A stretch of 64,000 nt of DNA from Pseudomonas graminis (GTDB lineage Bacteria > Pseudomonadota > Gammaproteobacteria > Pseudomonadales > Pseudomonadaceae), in assembly GCF_004364335.1 (NCBI RefSeq), contig NZ_SOCR01000001.1, positions 434,001 to 498,000 on the forward strand, read 5' to 3'. The notes beneath the pieces are model-generated. The model was not told the DNA's origin, ran no database searches, and saw nothing but the letters and a program-made list of their open reading frames with translations. How positions within the stretch are numbered: the stretch's first letter is position 1; each line of letters begins with the position of its first letter. The position numbers and the translations under genes are program-made. Shown here one piece after another: positions 53,820 through 61,883 of this stretch.

Positions 53820-56332
53820 TGGCACGTTTGCCTTTTTCACGCCTGCTAAGCCTTGCGGCCCGGCAACTCATGCGCGACGCCCGCGCCGGCGAGCTGCGCG
53901 TGCTGTTCTTCGCATTGGTGGTGGCGGTTGCTGCCAGCACGGCCATCGGTTATTTCGGCGCGCGCCTCAACAGCGCCATGCTGCTGCGGGCGACCGAGTT
54001 TCTCGGCGCTGACCTCATTCTCGGCGGCTCCGCACCGGCAACCCCTGCGCAGATCGACGCCGGCAAGGCGCTGAAGCTGGATCACTCGCAGATCGTGATT
54101 TTCTCCAGCGTGGTGGCCACCGATAACGGCATCCAGCTGGCCAGCGTCAAGGCTGTCGATGGGGCGTATCCGTTGCGCGGCGAGCTGAAAAGCGCCCCTG
54201 CTCCCTACGAAGCCGAAACCGTTGGCGGTGAGCCCCAAGCCGGAGAAGCCTGGGCGGAAGCGCGGATCCTGGTGGCGCTGAACTTGAAAGTCGGCGACAG
54301 CATTGACGTCGGGTCCAAGACCTTGAAACTGACCCGGGTGCTGACCTACGAGCCCGACCGCGCCGGCAACTTCTACAGCCTGACGCCCCGGGTGATGATC
54401 AACATGGCCGACCTTGAAGCCACCAAGGTCGTCCAGCCGGGCAGCCGCGTCAGTTATCGGGATCTGTGGCGCGGCACGCCGCAGGACCTCGCCGCCTATC
54501 GCAAGGCGGTCGAGCCCGGGCTGGCGCCGAATCAAAAAATCGATGACGCCCGCGATGGCAATCAACAGATCGGCGGCGCATTGGGCAAGGCCGAGCGTTA
54601 CCTGAACATGGCCAGTCTGGTCGCCGTGCTGCTGGCCGGCGTGGCGGTGGCATTGTCGGCGGCGCGTTTCGCGGTGCGCCGCTTTGACGCCAGTGCGCTG
54701 CTTCGTTGCCTGGGCCTGTCACGCAATGAAGCGCTGGTGCTGTTCGGTTTGCAACTGGCCATGCTGGGCGTTGCGGCCAGCGCGGCGGGCGCCCTGCTCG
54801 GCTGGTTTGCCCAACTCGGGCTGTTTCATCTGCTGGAAAACCTGCTGCCCGCTGCCGTGCCGCCGGGTGGCTGGCTGCCGGCCGTCGCAGGAATCGGCAC
54901 CGGGCTCGTCGCGCTTGCCGGCTTCGCGCTGCCGCCGCTGGCAGCCCTGGGTCGCGTGCCGCCGCTGCGGGTGCTGCGTCGGGACATGCTGCCAATCCCG
55001 GCGAGCACCAGGCTGGTCTACGGCGCGGCGCTCTTCGCACTGGGCCTGATCATGTGGCGCCTGAGTCTGGACCTGGTGCTGACCTTCGCCCTGCTCGGCG
55101 GCGGTCTGATCGCAGCGCTGGTGCTGGGCGCTGTGTTGCTGCTGGCCCTGAAAAGCCTGCGGCGCTTGCTGGCCGGGGCCTCGCTGCCATGGCGTCTGGG
55201 CCTCGGTCAGCTGTTGCGCCATCCCATGGCCGCAGCGGGCCAGTCCCTGGCATTTGGTCTGATCCTGCTGTCCATGGGGCTGATTGCGCTGCTGCGCGGC
55301 GAGCTGCTCGACACCTGGCAGAACCAGCTGCCCAAGGATGCACCGAACTACTTCGCGCTGAATATCCTGCCCAACGACAAGGACAACTTCGCTGAACGCA
55401 TGGGCCGCCTGTCGACCCACAGCGCGCCGTTGTACCCGATGATTCCGGGGCGTTTGATGACGATCAACGGCGAGCCGGTGAGCAAGTTCGTCACCAAGGA
55501 CTCCCGTGGTGAAAACGCGACACAGCGCGATCTCAACCTGACGTGGGCGGCAACGCTGCCGGAAGGCAACAGCATCACCGCCGGCCAGTGGTGGGCGAGC
55601 GATCAGCCGCCTGCGGAAGGCGTGGTTCCCGGTGTGTCGGTTGAAACCAAGCTGGCCAACAGCCTGAACATGAAGCTGGGCGACACCCTCGGCTTCGTGA
55701 TCGGCGGGCTGACACGCGAGGTCAAGATCACCAGCCTGCGTGACATCAACTGGGACACCTTTCAGCCCAACTTCTTCATGATCTTCCAGCCCGGCACCCT
55801 CAAGGACGTGCCGGCCACGTACCTGACCAGCTTCTATCTGGCGCCGGGCAATGATCAGCAAATCGTTGAACTGTCCCGCGCCTTCCCGGCCGTGACGATC
55901 CTGCAGGTGGAGGCGTTGCTGGAGCAACTGCGCAGCATCCTCGATCAGGTGACGATGGCGGTGCAGTACGTGCTGCTGTTCGTGCTGGCGGCGGGAATGG
56001 CGGTGTTGTTCTCCGGCTTGCAGGCGACGCTGGATGAACGAATTCGACAGGGCGCCCTGCTCAGGGCACTGGGCGCCAGCCGCGCCTTGCTGACCAAGGC
56101 CCGGCGCATCGAGTTCGGCCTGCTCGGGGCGGTCAGCGGTGTGCTGGCGGCGATTGGCTGTGAGCTGGTGAGCTTTGCGCTGTACCGCTACGCCTTCAAC
56201 CTGCAATGGCACCCCCACGCCTGGCTGCTGGTGCTGCCACTCATCGGCGCCTTGCTGGTCGGCGGCGCGGGCGTGTTCGGCACGCGGCGGGCGCTGAACG
56301 CCAGTCCCCTGCAAGTGCTGCGCGAGGGTTAG
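53819..56332 (+). CDS. ybbP: FtsX-like permease (YbbP family)
   Basis: An 837-residue membrane protein of the FtsX/MacB permease superfamily with about ten helices: a first helix after LMRDARAGELRVLFFALVVA, a large periplasmic region, a first FtsX domain (about 255-400 and beyond), further helices, a second periplasmic region, and a closing FtsX domain (about 720-835) ending in the typical LRALGASRALL and LVLPLIGALLVGGAGV segments. It partners the ATPase just before it. This large, duplicated form matches YbbP. Its function (lipid or peptide export, or signalling) is not established. Confidence 0.93.
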   Translation: MARLPFSRLLSLAARQLMRDARAGELRVLFFALVVAVAASTAIGYFGARLNSAMLLRATEFLGADLILGGSAPATPAQIDAGKALKLDHSQIVIFSSVVATDNGIQLASVKAVDGAYPLRGELKSAPAPYEAETVGGEPQAGEAWAEARILVALNLKVGDSIDVGSKTLKLTRVLTYEPDRAGNFYSLTPRVMINMADLEATKVVQPGSRVSYRDLWRGTPQDLAAYRKAVEPGLAPNQKIDDARDGNQQIGGALGKAERYLNMASLVAVLLAGVAVALSAARFAVRRFDASALLRCLGLSRNEALVLFGLQLAMLGVAASAAGALLGWFAQLGLFHLLENLLPAAVPPGGWLPAVAGIGTGLVALAGFALPPLAALGRVPPLRVLRRDMLPIPASTRLVYGAALFALGLIMWRLSLDLVLTFALLGGGLIAALVLGAVLLLALKSLRRLLAGASLPWRLGLGQLLRHPMAAAGQSLAFGLILLSMGLIALLRGELLDTWQNQLPKDAPNYFALNILPNDKDNFAERMGRLSTHSAPLYPMIPGRLMTINGEPVSKFVTKDSRGENATQRDLNLTWAATLPEGNSITAGQWWASDQPPAEGVVPGVSVETKLANSLNMKLGDTLGFVIGGLTREVKITSLRDINWDTFQPNFFMIFQPGTLKDVPATYLTSFYLAPGNDQQIVELSRAFPAVTILQVEALLEQLRSILDQVTMAVQYVLLFVLAAGMAVLFSGLQATLDERIRQGALLRALGASRALLTKARRIEFGLLGAVSGVLAAIGCELVSFALYRYAFNLQWHPHAWLLVLPLIGALLVGGAGVFGTRRALNASPLQVLREG

Positions 56333-56411
56333 CGGCGGGTTATGACGGAGGACGGCACTGTACCGTCCTACATCCACCCAGATAGCCAGGCCGGCGACTG
56401 CAACGCTGCGG

Positions 56412-56894
56412 CTATTGCTGGTATTCGATTTTAGTGATCCACCACTGCTTGCTACCGGACGGAACCGGCACCGAGACTTCGTCGCCGACTTCTTTCTTCA
56501 ATAGCGCCCGAGCCATGGGCGAATCAATGGAGATGTAGTCCATGCGCCCATAGATCTCGTCATAACCGACGACGCGAAAACGCTTGCTCTCGCCCTCTTC
56601 GTCCTCGACTTCAACCCAGGCGCCGAAGAACACCCGGCCTTCCTGCTCAGGTGAATAGGCAACCACGCGCATGTCTTCCAGACGCTTGCGCAGATAGCGC
56701 ACTCGCCGGTCGATTTCGCGCAGCAGCTTCTTGTTGTACTGATAATCGGCGTTCTCGCTGCGATCACCCAGGGAAGCGGCCCACGCCACTTTTTGCGTGA
56801 TGTCAGGCCGGTGCTCGCGCCAGAGGTAGTCGAGCTCCTTCTTCAGAGCGGCATGGCCCTCGACGGTGATTATCTTGGTACTGATTTCACTCAT
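56412..56894 (-). CDS. greB: Transcript cleavage factor GreB
   Basis: A 160-residue RNA polymerase secondary-channel factor that rescues backtracked complexes by stimulating transcript cleavage. The N-terminal coiled coil (about 10-75) has the tip acids in DRSENADYQYNKKLL, followed by the C-terminal FKBP-like domain (about 80-158). Its slightly longer coiled-coil and the sequence RREIDRRVRYLRKRLED-like helix favour GreB over GreA. The ATG at 56894 gives the usual length. It stands alone on the minus strand. Confidence 0.94.
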   Translation of the reverse strand: MSEISTKIITVEGHAALKKELDYLWREHRPDITQKVAWAASLGDRSENADYQYNKKLLREIDRRVRYLRKRLEDMRVVAYSPEQEGRVFFGAWVEVEDEEGESKRFRVVGYDEIYGRMDYISIDSPMARALLKKEVGDEVSVPVPSGSKQWWITKIEYQQ

Positions 56895-57022
56895 TAACGC
56901 TGTCTCTGTGCGGGCGAGCCTGGCTCCGGCAGTACCGGTCAGTACTTGCCTGGCCCGGCCCTGTCTTTATCAAAACGAAGCCTACAGGGTTGGGCTGACG
57001 GGTGGGTAAATCAAGGCAGCGC

Positions 57023-58029
57023 TCATTTGACCAGACGCTTTTCCTTTGAAGGCCGATAGCCGAAGTACGCGCTGTAGCATTTGCTGAAATGGCTCGGCGA
57101 AACAAACCCGCAGGCCACCAGCACTTCCACCTGGGAAAGCTCGGTGTGCTGAAGGAGGCGCCGGGCCTCGGTGATGCGCAACTCCAGGTAGTAGCGTTGC
57201 GGGGTGGTGCCCAACTGCTCCTGAAAGAGCCGCTCGATCTGTCGCCGCGAACGCCCGGCGTACTCCGCCAGTTGCTCAAGCTCAAGGGGCTCCTCCAGAT
57301 TGGCGTCCATCAACTTGACCACTTCCTTGAGCGGCGCGCTGACCGTCATGTGCCGGCTCGGCTTGATCCGCCGATAACGCGATTCCTCGAAAGACAGAAT
57401 GTCCTCGATGCCTTCGATCAGGGCCTTGTCGTGCAGCGTCCTGATCCATTCCAGCGCCATATGAAACGCCCCTGCCGGGCTGGCGGCGGTGAGGCGATCG
57501 CGGTCGATGACGAAAGCTTCGCTGGTCACTTCGCTGACTTTGCAGATCTCCGCCAGGGCAGCGCGGTGCTCAGGGTGAATCGCGCACCGGTAGCCATCGA
57601 GCAGACCTGCTGAGCCGAGAAACCAGGCGCCATTCCACAGCCCGGCGAGGGAAATGCCATGCTCGGCGGCGGTGGTCAGCAGCTGCGCCAGTTGGCCTTG
57701 AGCTCCGTGCGATAACCGCCACAGATCACCAGCAGGTCCAGGTCTTTGAGCGCCGATACGTCGAGCGGCGCGTCGGGCCGGATCACAAGCCCCAGATCGC
57801 TGACCACTTCGCCCCCGTGCAAGCCGAATGTCCGTGACGTAAACAGCTCGGGACGAAGGAGGTTGGCGGTGACGAATGTGTCCAGGGCCTGGGTGAAGGC
57901 CGGCAACGAGAAGTGCTCCAGCAGCACGAAGCCGGTTCGGGTCTGGGCCGAGAGGCTTCGCCTGTTCTCATCCACGTAGCGAAGGTTCTTGCCTTTCATG
58001 CCTGCGCTGAATTCTCGCCGCTCGATCAC
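57023..58029 (-). pseudogene. GlxA/AraC-type regulator, frameshifted by one base
   Basis: Two frames together encode one regulator of the GlxA group. The N-terminal half (58029 to about 57695) is a DJ-1/PfpI-like domain with VLLEHFSLPAFTQALD and LLVICGGYRTELK. The C-terminal half (about 57694 to 57023) continues with LAQLLTTAAEHG, GLWNGAWFLGSAGLLDG and the AraC helix-turn-helix (about residues 255-330, ending SHFSKCYSAYFGYRPSKEKR). The reading frame slips at 57694-57695, where GCC AA replaces the expected GCC CAA: one C appears to be missing. Restoring it gives one protein of about 335 residues. The gene is broken unless this is a sequencing error. Confidence 0.88.
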
Positions 58030-58245
58030 TGCCGCCTCGCTTTTGCGTCCTGCCTGGTGTGCTGCCGATTGTCCACCGGGACTGCACCGGGATGCGCGCC
58101 ATTCTAGCGGAACGGCGAAGCGCTGCGCGTTCGTGCCTGATGCGCAATGCGTGCGCTGAACGGGGTGGACGAAACCGCAATCAACTGGTAGATCAGAGCG
58201 TCAATGACAGCGATCCGCTGCGCACACCTCCAAGGATCACCCGCC

Positions 58246-58764
58246 ATGCCCATGAGCAGCGCTCATCTGATCTATCGCGCCCCGAATCCCGATGATCTGG
58301 CCCGCCTGTTCGCTATCTACAGCGACCCGCAAACCCAGCTGTTCAACCCGTTCGGGCCGATGACCGACGAGGCACAGGCAGCGGCCATGCTTGAAGGCTG
58401 GATCGAGCACTGGCAGATCCACGGCTACGGCTGGTGGGCAATCGCGCAAAAGGATACACCCGAACACATCATCGGCTTCGGCGGCATCGGGCTTCATGAT
58501 TTTATGGGCGAGCAGCGGGTCAATCTGGGCTATCGGTTTGCCGTTGAGGCATGGGGACAGGGGTTTGCCACGGAAATGGGCAGAGTGGCGCTGGCGTTCG
58601 GGTTTTCCAGCTTGAAGCTGGACGCGGTGTACGGCTACGTGCGTCCGGCCCACACTGCATCTATCCGCGTGCTGGAGAAAGTCGGTATGCAACGCTGCGG
58701 CGAGCTGGATGACGTACCGGGCCAGGCGCCGAGCCTGATGTTTGAGGCCGTGGCTGCAAGGTGA
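58246..58764 (+). CDS. GNAT acetyltransferase (RimJ-like)
   Basis: A 172-residue N-acetyltransferase of the RimJ/RimL type. It shows a typical GNAT core: GYRFAVEAWGQGFATEMGRVA (about 99-119, the acetyl-CoA binding loop; only part quoted), LDAVYGYVRPAHTASIRVLEKVGM, and FGGIGLHDF. Such enzymes acetylate protein N-termini or small amines. I used the ATG at 58246 with AAGGA about 9 nt upstream; an ATG six bases later is equally plausible. It is divergent from the frameshifted regulator across about 200 bp. Confidence 0.85.
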   Translation: MPMSSAHLIYRAPNPDDLARLFAIYSDPQTQLFNPFGPMTDEAQAAAMLEGWIEHWQIHGYGWWAIAQKDTPEHIIGFGGIGLHDFMGEQRVNLGYRFAVEAWGQGFATEMGRVALAFGFSSLKLDAVYGYVRPAHTASIRVLEKVGMQRCGELDDVPGQAPSLMFEAVAAR

Positions 58765-58777
58765 AGGGCGGTGCTGT

Positions 58778-58984
58778 TCAGTGCGCGGTCTGCATACCGC
58801 AACTCGCGTCCAGTTCATCCCACGGATGCGCCGCCTCGCGAGCATAGCCGCAGGTGGGCAAATGCACGAAGGTGGCTTCGCGTTCCGCTTCGCTCTGCCT
58901 GGCTTTGCACGTCCTGCACAATACTGTGTGGTCATTTAGCCGCCAGTGGCTGTTCCACCGGACCAGATCGTCGGTCACCATCAT
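58778..58984 (-). CDS. Small Cys/His-rich hypothetical protein
   Basis: A 68-residue protein with HTVLCRTCKARQ, HLPTCGYA and a later cysteine, a pattern suggesting a zinc-binding knuckle. The ribosome site GAGGGG lies just upstream of the ATG at 58984. The gene is very short and converges within 14 bp of the acetyltransferase gene. It is probably real, because the ribosome site, codon use and cysteine spacing are all coherent, but the family is unknown to me. Confidence 0.6.
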   Translation of the reverse strand: MMVTDDLVRWNSHWRLNDHTVLCRTCKARQSEAEREATFVHLPTCGYAREAAHPWDELDASCGMQTAH

Positions 58985-59264
58985 CACTTCCCCTCACCCT
59001 CACATACGTAACCAGTTGATTCCACGTGGCGCAGGAGGTTTCCTGCGCAGAGCCCCTGGCTGATCGACGGTCATTGTTTTTTGCTGGTTCGGCCCGGCGA
59101 TATGAAGCGCCGCGCCGTACAACCCGAGGTCCGGACCAGCACCACGGGTGGTATCGGGGGCGATCCGGATTTACCCAACCTTTACCGATCCTAGACGTGG
59201 GTTTACACGGATCCGGTGTTTCATACGTCCATGGCGAACCCACTCTTTCGCCAAAGGAGACACC

Positions 59265-59642
59265 ATGATGTCCAAGATGACCCAAGCCCTGATCCTGTCC
59301 GGTCTGCTCGCCAGCGCCGGTGCGGCGTCCGCCAGCGAACGCAACGTGATTGTGCCTGTCATCGCCGGAGCCGCTGTCGGTGCCGTTTTGGCCGCGGTGA
59401 TCAGTCAGTCGAACAACGACTGTCACGATCGCTATCAGGATTACCGCCCGCAACCGCGCTATGCGCCGCGTTATCAGCCGCAGTACCAGCCTCAGTACCA
59501 GCCTCAGTACCAGCAGGTTGTCTATGTGCCGGTGCGTGAGCGGGTCGAATATCGCCGTTTCGCGCCACCTCCGCCCCATGGCTATTACGACGGCGGCTAC
59601 CGCAGGGCCTTTGATCACGGTCGTGGCAATGACCGCTGGTAA
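59265..59642 (+). CDS. Exported glycine-zipper-like protein with QPQY repeats
   Basis: A 125-residue protein: a signal peptide ends at about residue 23 (ASAGAASAS), then a short glycine/alanine-rich hydrophobic segment (VIVPVIAGAAVGAVLAAVI-like, about 27-45) that could be a glycine zipper or membrane helix, then a tyrosine/proline/arginine-rich tail with three QPQY repeats (59475-59510) and an HGYYDGGYRRAF end. The strong AAAGGAGA site supports the ATG at 59265. Similar small outer-envelope proteins are common in Pseudomonas; function is unknown. Confidence 0.8.
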   Translation: MMSKMTQALILSGLLASAGAASASERNVIVPVIAGAAVGAVLAAVISQSNNDCHDRYQDYRPQPRYAPRYQPQYQPQYQPQYQQVVYVPVRERVEYRRFAPPPPHGYYDGGYRRAFDHGRGNDRW

Positions 59643-59674
59643 GCGTTTGAGCTGATGCGGGCCTCAAACAAATG

Positions 59675-59767
59675 TGGGACCGGCTTTAGCCGGGAAGGCG
59701 GCAGGCGCCACACCGCAAATCCAGCGGTGTGCATGCGGGCCTCTTCCCGGCTGAAGCCGGTCCCACA
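59675..59767. repeat. REPIN, family A
   Basis: GTGGGACCGGCTTTAGCCGG ... CCGGCTGAAGCCGGTCCCAC around a 45-bp core; a near copy of the doublet at 1636-1728. Confidence 0.92.
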
Positions 59768-59888
59768 AAAAGCGGGGCATTCATTCCATAGCGCCCGCAT
59801 TGTCTGCACCACCGCTTTCTTTGACAAAACTGCTAACGTGTCCGGCCATCAATCGCCCATCGACCACTGACACCACGCAGGGACGGAC

Positions 59889-60371
59889 ATGTTCGAATTT
59901 ATCTACCTTTCAATACTCATCGGCATGGGCGGCACCGCGCTGCTGGATCTCTGGGCGTTGTTGCTCAAGGCGCTGCTGGGTTTGCCGACCCCGCCCTGGC
60001 ACCTCGTCGGGCGTTGGTTTGCCGGGATGCCCAAGGGGCAGTTCGTGCACCGCGACGGCATCGGCAATTCTCCTCCCGTGCCCAGTGAGCGGGCGATTGG
60101 CTGGTTCATGCATTACAGCGTCGGCGTGCTGTTCGCTGCCGCGCTGTTATTCATCTGGGGCGTGCAGTGGGCGCACGCGCCGACATTTCTGCCGGCACTG
60201 ATCGTCGGGCTGGTCACCGTCGGCGCCGGCTGGTTCATTCTGCAGCCCGGAATGGGCGTTGGCGTGGCCTGCAACAAGGCACCGAAGCCAAACGTGGCGC
60301 GGCTGCAAAACGTGGTCGGGCATGTGGTTTTTGCCATTGGCATGTATGGGACGGCGCTGCTGGTCGGGTGA
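59889..60371 (+). CDS. DUF2938 family membrane protein
   Basis: A 160-residue protein with four hydrophobic helices (about 3-28, 72-96, 99-122 and 140-158). Recognisable DUF2938 stretches are ILIGMGGTALLDLWALLLK, the loop with PKGQFVHRDGI, and PGMGVGVACNKAPKPNVARLQN. The family is restricted largely to proteobacteria, and its role is unknown. The gene stands between a REPIN and an SDR gene. The ATG at 59889 is preceded by AGGGACGG, an acceptable ribosome site. Confidence 0.85.
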   Translation: MFEFIYLSILIGMGGTALLDLWALLLKALLGLPTPPWHLVGRWFAGMPKGQFVHRDGIGNSPPVPSERAIGWFMHYSVGVLFAAALLFIWGVQWAHAPTFLPALIVGLVTVGAGWFILQPGMGVGVACNKAPKPNVARLQNVVGHVVFAIGMYGTALLVG

Positions 60372-60494
60372 TCAGGCGCGGTGTGGGGTCGCACCCGGCC
60401 AATCGCGGTGAACCTATCGGCGCCGCTGCCGTTCTGAAACCTGAGGGCTGCATCGTTATCCAGCCCTTTCCACTCGATCAATCAGGAGATTCCC

Positions 60495-61556
60495 ATGACT
60501 CAAACGGCCTTGGTCGTCGGCGCCAGCGGCATCGTCGGCAGCGCAACCACTCAACTGTTGCTCGATAACGGTTGGCAGGTGGCCGCCCTCTCCCGCCGTC
60601 CCTCCCAAACGCCAGGCGTGATCCCCGTTGCAGCGGACTTGCAAGACCCGGCATCGGTCAAACAGGCCCTCGCCGACCTGAAACCGAGCCATGTCTTCCT
60701 TACCACCTGGTCGCGTCAGGCCACTGAAGCTGAAAACATCCGCGTCAACGCCGCCATGGTCCGCAACGTGCTGGACGCATTGAGGCCGGCGAAGAGCGTC
60801 AAGCACGTCGCGCTGGTCACTGGCCTGAAGCATTACCTCGGCCCGTTCGAAGCCTACGGCAAAGGCACCCTGCCGCAGACGCCGTTCCGCGAATCCCAGG
60901 GTCGGCTGGACATCGAGAATTTCTATTACGCCCAGGAAGATGAAGTGTTTGCCGCCGCCAAACGCGACGGTTTCACCTGGAGCGTACACCGTCCGCACAC
61001 CGTCACCGGCGTCGCGGTAGGCAACGCAATGAATATGGCCACTACCCTCGCGGTGTATGCGTCGATCTGCAAAGCCACCGGCCGCCCGTTTGTATTCCCC
61101 GGCTCCCGCGTGCAGTGGGACAGCCTCACCGACATGACCGACGCGCGGCAACTGGCCAAACAGCAACTGTGGGCGGCCACGACGCCTGCTGCGGCGAACC
61201 AGGCGTTCAACATCACCAACGGCGACGTGTTTCGCTGGAAGTGGATGTGGGGCCAGATCGCTGAGTACTTCGGCGTGCACCCTGCAGAATTCCCGGAGAA
61301 GGTTTCTCCGCTGGAAGAGCAGATGGCCAACGATCAGGCAGCATGGGATGAACTCGTTCGCGCCCACGGTCTGAAAGAAGCCGATATCACCCGCCTCATT
61401 TCGCCGTGGCACACCGACGCCGACCTGGGCCGGCCGATCGAAGTGGTGACCGACATGTCGAAAAGCCGGACCCTGGGCTTCAAGGAGTTTCAAGCCAGTG
61501 ACCAAGCCTTTTTCGACGTATTCGACACCTTGCGGGCGCAGCGCCTGATTCCGTAA
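60495..61556 (+). CDS. SDR oxidoreductase (PRISE-like)
   Basis: A 353-residue atypical/extended short-chain dehydrogenase with the N-terminal Rossmann motif VVGASGIVGSATTQLL and the interdomain YNLTxGD-like stretch (here FNITNGDVFRWKWMWGQIAEYFG). It resembles the PRISE group (progesterone 5-beta-reductase/iridoid synthase relatives), which reduce enones with NADPH. The usual Tyr of classical SDRs is replaced in the family by a different catalytic Tyr, here perhaps in AYGKG (position not certain). Substrate unknown. A strong terminator follows. Confidence 0.85.
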   Translation: MTQTALVVGASGIVGSATTQLLLDNGWQVAALSRRPSQTPGVIPVAADLQDPASVKQALADLKPSHVFLTTWSRQATEAENIRVNAAMVRNVLDALRPAKSVKHVALVTGLKHYLGPFEAYGKGTLPQTPFRESQGRLDIENFYYAQEDEVFAAAKRDGFTWSVHRPHTVTGVAVGNAMNMATTLAVYASICKATGRPFVFPGSRVQWDSLTDMTDARQLAKQQLWAATTPAAANQAFNITNGDVFRWKWMWGQIAEYFGVHPAEFPEKVSPLEEQMANDQAAWDELVRAHGLKEADITRLISPWHTDADLGRPIEVVTDMSKSRTLGFKEFQASDQAFFDVFDTLRAQRLIP

Positions 61557-61576
61557 CGGCGCTGATCACGGCCACA

Positions 61577-61612
61577 AAAAACGCAGCGATGATTGCCGTC
61601 ATCGCTGCGTTT
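61577..61612. terminator. Terminator between the SDR and the DUF2945 gene
   Basis: AAAACGCAGCGATGA - 6-nt loop - TCATCGCTGCGTTTT; symmetrical, works for both converging genes. Confidence 0.92.
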
Positions 61613-61648
61613 TCGTATCCGGACCTTTTGTTGGTGAAGCGGCAGGAC

Positions 61649-61858
61649 TCAGGCCTTCTCCAGCGCGTCCTCTTTGTGCATCGCCAGGTGACCGGTCTTG
61701 TCGCTTTTGACCTCGTACTGCGGCGCGTCGGGCGAGGCATGGCGATGACGGCCCATGAACTCGACCTCCCTGGTGTGAACCTTCGTTACCTTCCCCACGA
61801 CGTGCCCGGCTTCGGAATTCCAGCGCACGTGGTCGCCTACCTTGAATGCATGAGCCAT
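61649..61858 (-). CDS. DUF2945/hypervirulence-associated TUDOR-domain protein
   Basis: A 69-residue protein (MAHAFKVGDHVRWNSEAGHV, then GKVTKVHTREVEFMGR and PQYEVKSDKTGHLAMHKEDAL) of the DUF2945 family, an SH3/TUDOR-like beta-barrel named from fungal relatives. In bacteria these short proteins often lie near stress- or carbohydrate-related genes; the function is unknown. The gene is followed on the same strand by GH15 and SDR genes upstream, so they may be co-transcribed. The start was set at the ATG at 61858 because it begins the recognisable domain. Confidence 0.8.
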   Translation of the reverse strand: MAHAFKVGDHVRWNSEAGHVVGKVTKVHTREVEFMGRHRHASPDAPQYEVKSDKTGHLAMHKEDALEKA

Positions 61859-61883
61859 CGATTTTCTCCTTGAGTTCAGGACG

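Noticed and set aside
57676..57700. Programmed -1 frameshift in the GlxA-type gene
   Set aside because: No slippery heptamer or downstream structure was recognisable; deletion or sequencing error is simpler.
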